DNA from: Candidatus Acidiferrum typicum
GTDB lineage: Bacteria; Acidobacteriota; Terriglobia; Acidiferrales; UBA7541
Reading direction: 5' to 3'
DNA length: 64,000 nt
Assembly: GCA_002478115.1 (NCBI GenBank)
Contig: DLMH01000099.1
Location: 1 to 64,000 of the forward strand
The position numbers and the translations under genes were made by a program. Below the pieces are notes generated by a model that saw nothing but the letters and a program-made list of their open reading frames with translations, was not told where the DNA came from and made no database searches. Positions within the stretch are counted from its first letter, which is position 1, and each line of letters begins with the position of its first letter. Below are positions 44,904 through 54,138 of the stretch, piece after piece.

Positions 44904-47276
44904 TCATTCGCCGTAGGGGACCCAGATATTCTTCACTTGATAGGCATGCTCAAGGTACCAGCGGCCTTCTCCTTGCCCGCGGCCGAAGAAGTTTAATTCC
45001 CGGCCTTCATTGCTCCAGACCTGCTTCAGGTTACCGACGGAAAGTGCCTTCGCCGCCGCACACATCTGGGCGTCTCCATAACACCAGATGGCGTCCAGGC
45101 CATCGTGTTCCGCCATGACCTTTAGCAACTCCGCCGTGCGCCCGGTCACGAGATTCACCGCGCCGGCCGGCAGATCGCTGGTTTCAAAAACCTGGTACAA
45201 ATCTCCCGCGATCAGTGGGTAGGATTCCGACGGCACGGCAACCACGGTGTTTCCCGCGCTGAGCAGCGGCAGCACCAGCGAGAAAAATCCCAGCAAAGGG
45301 GCCTGGGTAGGACAAATCACACCCACCGTGCCCAGCGGTTCATTCATGGCGATGGCGACGTTGCGAAACGGAGGGTTGTGCACCGCGCCCTCGTACTTGT
45401 CCGCCCACGCTGCGTACGCGAACAGCCGCTCGATGCTGATGCGCACTTCATCCGCGGCCTGCTTCTTGCCCACGGCTGCGGCAAGCCGGCCGGTAATTTC
45501 TTTCCCGCGCTGCGAAAGGTTTTCTGCCAGGTAGTAGAGCACCTGCGCGCGGTTGTGTGCCGTCGTTCTGGCCCAGGTTTCTGCTTTGCGCGCAGCTTCC
45601 ACGGCGTTGCGAATGTCCTTGCGATTGCCCAGCGGCGATTCCCCGAGCAACTCACCATTCTTGCCGCGAACCTCCACCGCGTAGCCCGAATCCGGCCGCA
45701 CCTGCTTACCGCCAATAAACAGTTTCACCGTGCGGTCGATCGCCGGGTTGGCCACCTCGGTTTTGCCGCCCTTTGCCGCCGCTTTCGCGCGAATCGGCGG
45801 CGCTTTGCGGAACCACTCCGGCTCGAGGTACTCCAGCAGGCCTTCCCGGCCACCCTCCCGGCCATAGCCGCTTTCCCGGTAGCCGCCGAATCCGCAAGCC
45901 GCGTCGAACAAATTCGTGCTGTTCACCCACACGACGCCAGCCTTGAGCTGCGCGGCGACGTGCAGGGCCACGTGGACACTTTCACTCCACACACTCGCGG
46001 CAAGTCCATAGACCGTGTTGTTGGCCAATTCCACGGCTTCCCGCGGCGTGCGGAATGTCATCGCCGCGAGCACCGGCCCAAAGATCTCCTGTTGCGCCAC
46101 CATGGATGTGGGATGAACGTTGCTCAGGAGCGTCGGTTTGTAATAGAGGCCGCGCGAAGGCATTACCACTTCCGGCTGCCAGCACGTGGCGCCTTCCGCC
46201 ACTCCTTGTTTCACCAGACGATCAATACGTTCCCATTGCACCCGCGCTACGATTGCGCCAATGTCAATCGCCTTGTCCAGGGGCGCTCCCACGCGCAGCG
46301 AACTCATCCGCGCTTGCAATTTTCGCGTGAGCCTTTCCGCAATGCTTTCCTGCATCAGCAGCCGCGAGCCCGCGCAGCAGACCTGCCCTTGATTGAGCCA
46401 GATGCCGTCCACCAGGCCTTCCACGGCGCTATCCACATCGGCGTCTTCAAAAATGATGAAGGGTGACTTCCCTCCCAGCTCCAACGACACGCGCTTGTGC
46501 GAATTGGCGGTCGCCCTGCGGATCGCCCGGCCCACTTCCGTCGAGCCCGTGAAGGCAATCTTGTTTACGTCCGGATGACTCACCAGCGCTTCGCCCGTCT
46601 GGCCATCTCCGGTGACGATATTCACCACTCCGGGAGGCAAGCCGATTTCCGTGCAGATCTCCGCAAAGGCCAGCGCTGTAAGCGGAGTGTATTCGGCAGG
46701 CTTCAACACCACGGTGTTTCCGGTCGCCAGCGCGGGCGCAATTTTCCATGCCAGCATCAGCAGCGGAAAATTCCAGGGGATAATCTGGCCGATGACGCCA
46801 CTGGGTGTGTATCCCGGGAACTCCTCTTCCCAAAGCTGCGCCCAGCCGGCGTGGTAATAGAAATGCCGCGCCACCAACGGAATATCGATGTCGCGGCTCT
46901 CGCGGATGGGTTTGCCGTTGTCGATGGTTTCGAGCACGGCCAGGCGCCGCGCGTGTTTTTGCACATGACGCGCCACCGCGTAGAGATAGCGCGCCCGCTC
47001 GTGTCCGGAAAGCTTTTGCCAGCCCGGCAGAGCTTTGCGCGCGGCCTTCACTGCTGCAGCGATGTCCGTAGCGCTACCTTGGGCTACATCGGCGATCTTC
47101 TCTCCTGTGGAAGGGTCGCTGGTCTCGAAGTAGCTTCCTTCGGCTGGAAGCATCCAAGCTCCGCCGATGAAATGGCCGAAGCGCCGATGATGCCGGTCGA
47201 GCCATTGCAGGGATTCTCTGGGATCTTCCGGGGCCGGCCCATATTCCATCGTTTTGAATTTTTCAATCACGCTCAT
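44904..47276 (-). CDS. Didomain aldehyde dehydrogenase (complete ALDH plus partial second ALDH)
   Basis: A 790-residue protein. Residues about 25-485 are a full ALDH: PWNFPLLMLAWKIAPALATG, GFTGSTEVG-type NAD loop (AFTGSTEVGRAI), general base Glu in LELGGKSP, and nucleophile Cys in NQGQVCCAGSRL. Residues about 515-790 repeat the ALDH N-terminal (NAD-binding) half (ICPTQAPLLGFFSLVLPLLS, then VPSESYPLIAGDLYQVFE) but have EGRELNFF where the Glu motif should be and stop before any Cys domain, so this half is non-catalytic. It lies downstream of deoC on the same strand and could oxidise the acetaldehyde released by DeoC. The second half may aid oligomerisation or channeling. Confidence 0.9.
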   Translation of the reverse strand: MSVIEKFKTMEYGPAPEDPRESLQWLDRHHRRFGHFIGGAWMLPAEGSYFETSDPSTGEKIADVAQGSATDIAAAVKAARKALPGWQKLSGHERARYLYAVARHVQKHARRLAVLETIDNGKPIRESRDIDIPLVARHFYYHAGWAQLWEEEFPGYTPSGVIGQIIPWNFPLLMLAWKIAPALATGNTVVLKPAEYTPLTALAFAEICTEIGLPPGVVNIVTGDGQTGEALVSHPDVNKIAFTGSTEVGRAIRRATANSHKRVSLELGGKSPFIIFEDADVDSAVEGLVDGIWLNQGQVCCAGSRLLMQESIAERLTRKLQARMSSLRVGAPLDKAIDIGAIVARVQWERIDRLVKQGVAEGATCWQPEVVMPSRGLYYKPTLLSNVHPTSMVAQQEIFGPVLAAMTFRTPREAVELANNTVYGLAASVWSESVHVALHVAAQLKAGVVWVNSTNLFDAACGFGGYRESGYGREGGREGLLEYLEPEWFRKAPPIRAKAAAKGGKTEVANPAIDRTVKLFIGGKQVRPDSGYAVEVRGKNGELLGESPLGNRKDIRNAVEAARKAETWARTTAHNRAQVLYYLAENLSQRGKEITGRLAAAVGKKQAADEVRISIERLFAYAAWADKYEGAVHNPPFRNVAIAMNEPLGTVGVICPTQAPLLGFFSLVLPLLSAGNTVVAVPSESYPLIAGDLYQVFETSDLPAGAVNLVTGRTAELLKVMAEHDGLDAIWCYGDAQMCAAAKALSVGNLKQVWSNEGRELNFFGRGQGEGRWYLEHAYQVKNIWVPYGE

Positions 47277-47329
47277 TTCTTCTCTGTGCCCTCTGTGGTC
47301 GAATTTTCATACGAGTGTGCTGGCGCGGC

Positions 47330-47785
47330 TCAGGCCTTGTTCGCCATCCTCTGGCGCATTGTTTCCAGCCGCTTCAGTACGAATTTCAGCCGCTCCCGGC
47401 CCCACTTCGTATTCGTAATCACCTTCTCGATATCCAAGAACGCTTCCGGATCGCCAAGCTTTTCCCGGAGTTCCTTCAGGAACGGGTGCACCTTCCCAAA
47501 CATCACAAACATCTCTCCGCTGAACGCGGGCCGCAGGAATAGATCTTCACTGACCGCCCCTTGCAGCACCAGCGAAGCGGCAATTCCCCAGTAACCTCCC
47601 ACCTGGCGCAGCCAGTTGTTTTCTTGCGTGCCCATGGCCCAGGCCACCTTCAAGAAATCATCCGCGCTGGCTGGCCAGAACTCTGCCATCCACCAGTTGC
47701 GCGCCTTTCGCATTTCGGGTTCCCGCCGCAGGTCATAAAGTTGAAGTATCACTTGCGCATCTCTAGCACTAGGTTTGTTTGGCAT
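47330..47785 (-). CDS. Unknown 151-residue protein between deoC and the ALDH gene
   Basis: The ATG at 47785 has GGAGG (AGCG spacer), which rules out the longer frame from 47929. It is soluble and helical, with many Trp and Phe (ARNWWMAEFWPASADDFLKV, then QENNWLRQVGGYWGIAASLV). No known family is recognised. It is 49 bp after deoC and 53 bp before the aldehyde dehydrogenase, all on the same strand, so it is probably co-expressed with them in deoxyribose or acetaldehyde metabolism. Confidence 0.7.
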   Translation of the reverse strand: MPNKPSARDAQVILQLYDLRREPEMRKARNWWMAEFWPASADDFLKVAWAMGTQENNWLRQVGGYWGIAASLVLQGAVSEDLFLRPAFSGEMFVMFGKVHPFLKELREKLGDPEAFLDIEKVITNTKWGRERLKFVLKRLETMRQRMANKA

Positions 47786-47834
47786 CGCTCCTCCATTTTC
47801 CAGGAAATTGCGTTCGTCCTGGTTTCTTTCGTTG

Positions 47835-48887
47835 TCACGCCATCGGGTGGCGATACTCCGCCGAATATCTCCCGGTCGCATGAAATTCCAACTGACGTTC
47901 GATATCGCCCAGCATCCCGCTGGCGCCAATCCGGAAAAGCTGCGGCTCCAGCCAGGAATGGCCCAGCTCCTCTTTCATAAGGGAGAGCCACTCCACGGAT
48001 TGTTTTGCTGTGCGAATTCCGCCGGCCGGCTTGAATCCCACCGCCATGCCCGTTTCTTCCGCGTATTCGCGAATGGCCCTGGTCATCACCAAGCCGACGG
48101 GCGGTGTGGCATTCACGCTTTCTTTCCCCGTTGAGGTCTTGATGAAGTCCGCACCCGCCATCATCGCCACGAGGCTGGCGCGAGCGACATTGCGCAAAGT
48201 CAATAGATCACCCGTTCCGAGAATCACCTTGAGATGCGCCGGCCCGCACGCATCCTTGAACGCGACAATTTCGTCGTACAGCTTCTGCCACTCACCGCCG
48301 AAAGCATGCGCGCGCGTAATCACCACGTCAATCTCATCGGCGCCGGACTCGACCGAGCGGCGAATCTCATTGATGCGCTCCTCCAGCGGGGATAGCCCGG
48401 CCGGAAATCCCGCGGATACCGCAGCCACGGGAATTTTCGCTCCCTCCAGCGCGCTCTTTGCCGTCTCGACGAAATGGTGATACACGCAGACGGCGCCGAC
48501 GTGAATGTTCAGGGACTCGATCCCCAGCTTCTCCACGATTTCCCGCTGGATCGGTTGCCGCGCCTTGGCGCAAAGACGCCGGACGCGCTCCTCGGTGTCG
48601 TCGCCGCTCAAGGTGGTAAGGTCCATGCAGGTGATGGCGCGGAGCATCCAGGCGATTTGCCAGTCCTTTTTCACGGTGCGGCGAGTTACCAAAGTGGCCG
48701 CGCGGCGCTCGACCGCGCTGGTGTTCACGCGAACCTGCTCCAGCCAATCCAGATTCAGCGAAGTCCCGCGGTTAGGCGCAAGCGGGCGTCCATTCAACAC
48801 GGCGATCGCGGCCCGCGCGGGGCCGGTGTCGAGCGGATTTCCCCTGCGGTCCCTGATCTCGAGGCGCATCGGCTTGTCTTCGCTCAT
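47835..48887 (-). CDS. deoC: Deoxyribose-phosphate aldolase
   Basis: A 350-residue enzyme cleaving 2-deoxyribose-5-phosphate to glyceraldehyde-3-phosphate and acetaldehyde. The DERA barrel is about 85-330: CMDLTTL, IDVVITRAHA, KVILGTGDL (Lys of the proton relay) and FIKTSTGK (Schiff-base Lys in the KTSTG motif), then GFKPAGGIRT. About 75 N-terminal residues precede the barrel, longer than E. coli DeoC but seen in larger members of the family. ATG at 48887 follows AGAGGTAGG. First gene of a probable operon with the unknown protein and ALDH. Confidence 0.95.
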   Translation of the reverse strand: MSEDKPMRLEIRDRRGNPLDTGPARAAIAVLNGRPLAPNRGTSLNLDWLEQVRVNTSAVERRAATLVTRRTVKKDWQIAWMLRAITCMDLTTLSGDDTEERVRRLCAKARQPIQREIVEKLGIESLNIHVGAVCVYHHFVETAKSALEGAKIPVAAVSAGFPAGLSPLEERINEIRRSVESGADEIDVVITRAHAFGGEWQKLYDEIVAFKDACGPAHLKVILGTGDLLTLRNVARASLVAMMAGADFIKTSTGKESVNATPPVGLVMTRAIREYAEETGMAVGFKPAGGIRTAKQSVEWLSLMKEELGHSWLEPQLFRIGASGMLGDIERQLEFHATGRYSAEYRHPMA

Positions 48888-49041
48888 CCTACCTCTCGTC
48901 CATTTTCGGCTATGTCATTCACGCTGACTCGGATCGTGGGCTTGAAAAGATTGTGCGAGCGCTTCGCGTCAATTCGTCCTGAGCCAGTTGTAGGCGGATT
49001 TTACACCCATTTGGCCCGGAATGACGCTTACTGCGCATGCG

Positions 49042-49108
49042 CTTCAGGGGCTAAAGCCCGGTGCTTGAAAATGCTTTACGCCGGGGCTGAAGCTCCGGCC
49101 TCCTGAAG
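49042..49108. repeat. 67-bp interspersed repeat with inverted ends
   Basis: Ends CTTCAGG and CCTGAAG. Inside are GGGGCTAAAGCCC (hairpin) and GGGGCTGAAGCTCCGG (hairpin) separated by CTTGAAAATGCTTTACG. The style matches short repeats often seen between genes in Acidobacteria; no second full copy is in this window. Confidence 0.45.
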
Positions 49109-49138
49109 AAAGAGAAACGAACCCTATGTGACGCGATA

Positions 49139-50245
49139 CTAATTGTCCGCTGGGTTTTTCGCGCCGGGCGTGGGCCGCGACAACAACTCGACATATTCCT
49201 TGTAGAATTTCTGCTTATCCAGGGCGTCCTGCACTTCCACGAGGGCTTCGCCCATTCCCGGCTGGAGTCCCGGCGCCCATGCCAGCGTGTTTCCGTAACC
49301 CGCGCCATGATCCACGTCAACATCAATGTAGAGTTTCTTCCACTTCGTGATGATGGATGGATCGAGCCAGGCGACCGCCGCCAGTTCATCCCACAAATAA
49401 TTGGCTTCGGCATATTTGGCGACGTATTGCGCGGCGGGCGTGGTGCTCTTGCGCACCTGCTCGATCAAGTCTTTTTCCATGCGCGTCTTCACGGAGATGT
49501 CCACCGTGGTGAGCGCGATGCGCGGCCAATGCGCGTGCAGCACGACGTGCGACGCTTCCGGGTCCATCCAGAAATTAAACTCGCGGGCCGGGGTCACTGA
49601 AAACTCAGGATCGTCGGTTTGCGGATTGATGCTTCCGGCCATGAGGATCAGCTCTTTGCTCAACTCGGGGAATTTCGGATCGAGCGCAATGGCCGTGGCC
49701 AGATCGGTCATGGGACCCGCCGCGTAGATCGTCACCTCGTGCGGGTATTGCTTTACCATGCGGACCAGGAAATGAGCGGCATCTTCCTGGGCCGCCTGAA
49801 TCGCGGGCTTTCCTTCAAGCATCGCCGGAATGTCGTACGGGCCGTGCACTGGATAGCCTTTAGCGAAATTCCAAGCGCCTTGATACACGATCTTTCCGTG
49901 CAGCGTTTCCCACGCGGCGATGTATTCCCTGCTGTTCACCAGGGGGAAGACGGCGCCAGGCACAACCGGGATGTCCGTGCGGCCGATGATCTCCATCAGG
50001 CGCAAAGTGTGGAGCACTTCTTCATCGCGCCAGGCGTCCCCGGTGAGCACGGTGATTCCCAAGACATCCGTTTCGGGCGAGTTGATCAGGGAGAGGATTG
50101 CCTGCATGTCCGTGCCGCCCGGGCCGGCGGCGTCCTGATCGATGATGACCTTGCGGCGCGTCTGCGCGGAGGTGCAGAGCGCCGAAACGGCGAACAAGCA
50201 AAGCAAGCTGAGGAAGCATCGGAAGGATGTGCGATTTGCAGTCAT
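49139..50245 (-). CDS. Secreted inosine-uridine-type nucleoside hydrolase
   Basis: About 368 residues from the ATG at 50245, which puts a signal peptide at 1-28 (FLSLLCLFAVSALCTSAQ); an ATG at 50281 would extend it by 12. The IUNH fold is visible with VIIDQDAAGPGGTDMQAIL, VLGITVLTGD, VTIYAAGPMTDLATAI, ELILMAGSINP and FNFWMDPEASHVVL. The N-terminal Asp cluster differs from the canonical DTDPGxDD: an extra Gly/Pro stretch separates the aspartates, so calcium binding and substrate range may differ. It probably splits nucleosides in the periplasm into base and ribose. It lies next to the receptor gene on the same strand. Confidence 0.85.
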   Translation of the reverse strand: MTANRTSFRCFLSLLCLFAVSALCTSAQTRRKVIIDQDAAGPGGTDMQAILSLINSPETDVLGITVLTGDAWRDEEVLHTLRLMEIIGRTDIPVVPGAVFPLVNSREYIAAWETLHGKIVYQGAWNFAKGYPVHGPYDIPAMLEGKPAIQAAQEDAAHFLVRMVKQYPHEVTIYAAGPMTDLATAIALDPKFPELSKELILMAGSINPQTDDPEFSVTPAREFNFWMDPEASHVVLHAHWPRIALTTVDISVKTRMEKDLIEQVRKSTTPAAQYVAKYAEANYLWDELAAVAWLDPSIITKWKKLYIDVDVDHGAGYGNTLAWAPGLQPGMGEALVEVQDALDKQKFYKEYVELLSRPTPGAKNPADN

Positions 50246-50364
50246 TGAATTAAACTCTGCCGCGTCTATTCGGGTCGACATAAAGTGGCCGGCACAAGGG
50301 CAAAGCGATGGGCCGGCTCTGCGCAGCGATTGAACTCAACAGCACGCAGAAACGGACACTACAT

Positions 50365-50464
50365 TGTCATCCCGAGCGCCGCGAGGGATCTGCTTTTCAC
50401 AAAGAAGCGAGAAAGAAGCGGATTGCGAACCCCGTTCAAAAAATGAACGGGGCTCGGAATGACA
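50365..50464. repeat. 100-bp cruciform repeat, family A copy 2
   Basis: Ends TGTCATCCCGAG and CTCGGAATGACA. It is the reverse complement of the copy at 12773-12872 with scattered differences: same inner CCCCGTTC/GAACGGGG hairpin, same GGGATCTGCTTTT block and the same length. Located between the receptor stop and the nucleoside hydrolase start. Confidence 0.75.
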
Positions 50465-50505
50465 ATTTCGAGGTTCTTTCGCAACGTCTCTAGCCGTGCA
50501 GTAGG

Positions 50506-53500
50506 CTAGAAGGTCAGCTTGAGTCCGAATTGCAGGACGCGCGGGTTGTTGACGGAAGACGAAACCGCGCCAAAACCCGAGCCAGATGCGATGTCAGCAT
50601 ACCCCGATCCCGGAACCGGGAGAGCGAATTGGGGATGATTGAACAGGTTGAAGAACTCCGCCCGGAAATTCAGACCCACGTGCTCCCAGGGGAGAATGAA
50701 CTGCTTGATGGCGGAGAAGTCTGAGTTGACAAAGCCCGGACCGTTAACCGGGGTTCGCGAGGCGTTGCCGAGTTCGCCGGCAGCTGGGAAGGCAAAGGCG
50801 CAAGGATTGAACCAATTCGCAACCGTATGCACTTGCGCGGGGGCCGTGCAACCGGGATTGGAGGCTACAGCCCCTCCCTTGTTGGGATCGCCAACCAGGT
50901 CCGGACGGTTGTAACTGTTTCCGTTATTTTCGAAGTTTACGCCAGTGGTGTTATCGCTGTTCACGACAAAGACAGGGAATCCAGAGGTGACTTTCTCAAT
51001 GAGGGTGAACTGCCAGTTCCCGAGGATCGCATTGACGGGACCGTTCCAGTCGTGGCCAAATTGCTTCCCCTTGCCGAAGGGCAGGTCGTAGATGATGCTG
51101 GCGGAAAAGTTGTTGTTCAGGTTGATCTGGGAAAGTGCCCAATCGAGTTTTTGCCAGCCGGTCAACGGATAGTAGGTAGCTCCGATGGAACTCCCCAAGC
51201 CGTCGGTTAGGCCGTTATCGTAAGTGCGGGAGTAGGTATAGCTGATTAGAGCGTAGATGCCGTAGTGGGAGCCTTTCGTCTCCGCCTTAATCTGCAAACC
51301 GTTGTAGTGAGCATTGCCCTGATCGGTTGCATTGGCAATGGTGGAATACTGGAATCCTGTACCGTAATAGGGCGCCTGGACGAAGGCTCCGCCTGGTCCG
51401 CACCCCAGCGTGTACCCGGGGGTCCCGCAAGCCAAGGGAGTGCTGACGTTCAGGTTATTTCCATAGAACAGGATGTGGTCGCTGCGCGACCCAGCATAAC
51501 CAGCGGTGAGAACAATCTGACCAGGCAACTGGCGCTCCACGTTGATGTTGAACTGCTGGACGGTGCCCAGCTTGAAGTTGGTGTTCTGAGCAATAATCGT
51601 CCCCGTGAAATCTGCCTGCGGTGGCGGAGCACTAAAGGTCTGGAAACCATCGGACAGGCTGAACGCCGTGGGGGCCAGGTTATAGGGAGGCAAGGTATAG
51701 GGAGGTTGGTTATAGGGCGCCTGGGCGCATAGGGCCGTGGCAAATGTGCAATTACCTCCGAAGGCGAAGGCGTCGGATTCCGCATAGGTTGACGGATTCT
51801 GCCACAAGCCTTGCGAGCCCTGATTCCACGAAGAGTCATGGAAGATGGCATAACCAGCGCGAATTGCGGTGTTGTCCTTGCCAAAAGGCTTCCAGGCCAG
51901 CCCGATGCGGGGCTCGAGCGCGGTTTTGTCGAATTGAATGCCCGCCCACTTGCCCGCGTTTACGCCGGGAGTCAGGAACTCTCCCGTGGCAGGATTGAAG
52001 TCCGCTTGGCGGTTGTCCACTTCGGAGGTTGGGGTCGTCAAATTCCAGGCGAAGCCCAGATTCAGAGTAAGACTGCGGGTGATCCGCCAATCGTCCTGAA
52101 CAAACGGGCGGAAGATCTTCCAGCGGCGGCCGGTGGTGGTGCCGCCGAAAGTTTGATCGTGAATCGCAAGGCTTGGCAGGCCGAGCAGGAAGTCCGCCAC
52201 GGCATCGTTGGTCCAGAGACCGGTTATGATCCAATAGCCATCCTGGAAACCTTCCGTTTGTGTGTTCAACTGATTGGCGCGGATGCCCATGCCCACCTTG
52301 ATGTCGTGCCTGCCGCGAATCAGGTCCAGCGTGTCGCTGATGGAAAAGACGTTGGTGCCGCCGATGAACGGCGCGAAGCCGCGGTCGCCGAGGGACCAGT
52401 AGCCGCCGTCAAACTGGGTGGAAGTCAATCCGCAACTGATAAAAGGCGCAACACAGTCGTTGCTGGCGTTGCAGTTGAGATTCGCGCCGGGAATCTGGAA
52501 TATTTGGGATTGGCAACTCCTATAACCCTGCGAAGTGATGTAATCGAAAATGCGATTATAACCACCGCTGACCTGGTTGACGGTCGTGGGCGAAAAAATG
52601 TGCGTCTCGGAGAGGGCGATGTTCCTGCCGTGGTTGATGATTCCCTGAGAGCTGCCGAAGGGATTGGCCTCGGCAAAGCTCGGCGGGTTGGAGCCACCGG
52701 GAACAGCAGAGAAGGCCTGGTCGTAGCTGAAGCGGGCAAATACAGTGTCCGCGACGGTAAAGTTGTGATCCAAGCGAACGTCAAATTTGGTTTCGTTCAG
52801 ATCACGGATCGGTTCATTGACGTAGTTGTAGGAATCGTTGCCCGTGACGTTCGGAGTCGGGAAAAGAGCGAGCATTTTCACCGCGATCGGATTGAACAGG
52901 CCGTTCGCGAGCTGGTTCCCCGTGATGCCGGGTCCCGGGATCTTGTTACAGGGCGTCCCGGCTGCTTGGCTTCCATTCGCATTCACTGGCATAGGATTGC
53001 CGCTGCCATCGCACTGAAAATAGATACTGGGTCCCTCTGGAACATTGGGAATGTTGGGATTGACGAGGGCCCTCAGGAAAGTAACGGGGTCAGGCGTCGA
53101 GGTGCCGACGGGGCGCACATTGCCCAGAGCATCCTTGGAGAAATCACCATTGAGCATCGCAGCGCTGGGAACCAAGCCCGTGAAGGTAATGCCCTTGCGC
53201 TGATACTTTTGTTCGCCATCAATGAAGAAGAAGGTCTTGTTCTTGCGAATGGGCCCGCCGAGGGAGCCGCCGAACTGATTCAGATTGAACTTTTCCGGCA
53301 GGATGGCGAAATAGCTCTTGGCGTCCAGAGAGGTATTACGCAGAAATTCAAACAGGGAGCCGTGAAAATCGTTTCCTCCCGATTTCGTGGTGACCAGAAC
53401 CGTGGGTCCCCCGCGAGTTCCGTATTCCGCGGAGTAGTTGTACGTGAGAACCTTAAACTCCTGAATGGAGTCGATGGAAGAGAGAATGGCGATCCCGCCG

Positions 53501-54138
53501 GCAGTCAGCTCGTTATTGTCATTGCCGTCCAAAAGCCAATCCGTGCTATTGGCGCGGGAACCGCCGACAGAGAGAGAGAAGGATCCGCGAGCGGAAACTT
53601 CACTGCTCGGGGCGCCGTTGAAAAAGCTGTTGTTATTGGTTTCCTGGGTGGTGCCAGGAGTAAGCGTAGCGAGTTGCACGAAATCGCGCCCGTTCAGGGG
53701 CAGCTGCGTCACCTGCTCTGAGGTGATAACCTGCCCGAGAGAGGGGTTGGTAGTCTCAACGGCAACGGCGGCGGCGGAGACTTCGATTTGGGAAGAGACC
53801 GTGGAGGGCGAGAGGGTGAAATCCACTTCACGGCCCTCGTCAACCTGAAGCCTCAGGTCTTTTGTTTCGCCGGTGCGGAAGCCCTGGAATTCCGCGCGCA
53901 CAGTATAGTTACCTATCGGGAGCAAGGGGAAAAGGTAGTGGCCGGCATCATCGGTTTTTGTCTGGCGCGAGACACCGGTGCCCTGCGAAGTGGCCGTGAC
54001 GGTGGCGCCGGAGATTGCGCCGCCCGAAGTATCCAAGACGGCCCCGGAAAAACTGCCCGTTGCCTGGCCACGTGAAGCCGGAGAAAAACACAGAACGGCG
54101 AAACACGCGATCAACGAAAAAAACAATCTACCCCTCAT
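50506..54138 (-). CDS. Oar-like TonB-dependent receptor
   Basis: About 1,210 residues from the ATG at 54138, which has AAGGAG eight nt upstream (the frame extends 11 codons further up without a site). Signal peptide 1-24. A carboxypeptidase-regulatory-like domain (about 26-105; GSFSGAVLDTSGGAISGATV) is followed by a TonB plug (about 120-260; GQVITSEQVTQLPLNGRDFV, LDGNDNNELTAGG) and a large outer-membrane barrel ending in VLQFGLKLTF with the terminal Phe. Placed between nucleoside hydrolase and ribokinase, it may import nucleosides, oligonucleotides or their fragments; this is inferred from position only. A 636-residue frame on the other strand is a shadow. Confidence 0.93.
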   Translation of the reverse strand: MRGRLFFSLIACFAVLCFSPASRGQATGSFSGAVLDTSGGAISGATVTATSQGTGVSRQTKTDDAGHYLFPLLPIGNYTVRAEFQGFRTGETKDLRLQVDEGREVDFTLSPSTVSSQIEVSAAAVAVETTNPSLGQVITSEQVTQLPLNGRDFVQLATLTPGTTQETNNNSFFNGAPSSEVSARGSFSLSVGGSRANSTDWLLDGNDNNELTAGGIAILSSIDSIQEFKVLTYNYSAEYGTRGGPTVLVTTKSGGNDFHGSLFEFLRNTSLDAKSYFAILPEKFNLNQFGGSLGGPIRKNKTFFFIDGEQKYQRKGITFTGLVPSAAMLNGDFSKDALGNVRPVGTSTPDPVTFLRALVNPNIPNVPEGPSIYFQCDGSGNPMPVNANGSQAAGTPCNKIPGPGITGNQLANGLFNPIAVKMLALFPTPNVTGNDSYNYVNEPIRDLNETKFDVRLDHNFTVADTVFARFSYDQAFSAVPGGSNPPSFAEANPFGSSQGIINHGRNIALSETHIFSPTTVNQVSGGYNRIFDYITSQGYRSCQSQIFQIPGANLNCNASNDCVAPFISCGLTSTQFDGGYWSLGDRGFAPFIGGTNVFSISDTLDLIRGRHDIKVGMGIRANQLNTQTEGFQDGYWIITGLWTNDAVADFLLGLPSLAIHDQTFGGTTTGRRWKIFRPFVQDDWRITRSLTLNLGFAWNLTTPTSEVDNRQADFNPATGEFLTPGVNAGKWAGIQFDKTALEPRIGLAWKPFGKDNTAIRAGYAIFHDSSWNQGSQGLWQNPSTYAESDAFAFGGNCTFATALCAQAPYNQPPYTLPPYNLAPTAFSLSDGFQTFSAPPPQADFTGTIIAQNTNFKLGTVQQFNINVERQLPGQIVLTAGYAGSRSDHILFYGNNLNVSTPLACGTPGYTLGCGPGGAFVQAPYYGTGFQYSTIANATDQGNAHYNGLQIKAETKGSHYGIYALISYTYSRTYDNGLTDGLGSSIGATYYPLTGWQKLDWALSQINLNNNFSASIIYDLPFGKGKQFGHDWNGPVNAILGNWQFTLIEKVTSGFPVFVVNSDNTTGVNFENNGNSYNRPDLVGDPNKGGAVASNPGCTAPAQVHTVANWFNPCAFAFPAAGELGNASRTPVNGPGFVNSDFSAIKQFILPWEHVGLNFRAEFFNLFNHPQFALPVPGSGYADIASGSGFGAVSSSVNNPRVLQFGLKLTF

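Noticed and set aside
51811..53721. A 636-codon plus-strand frame inside the TonB-dependent receptor.
   Set aside because: It is the antisense shadow of the receptor, with no domain and no ribosome-binding site.
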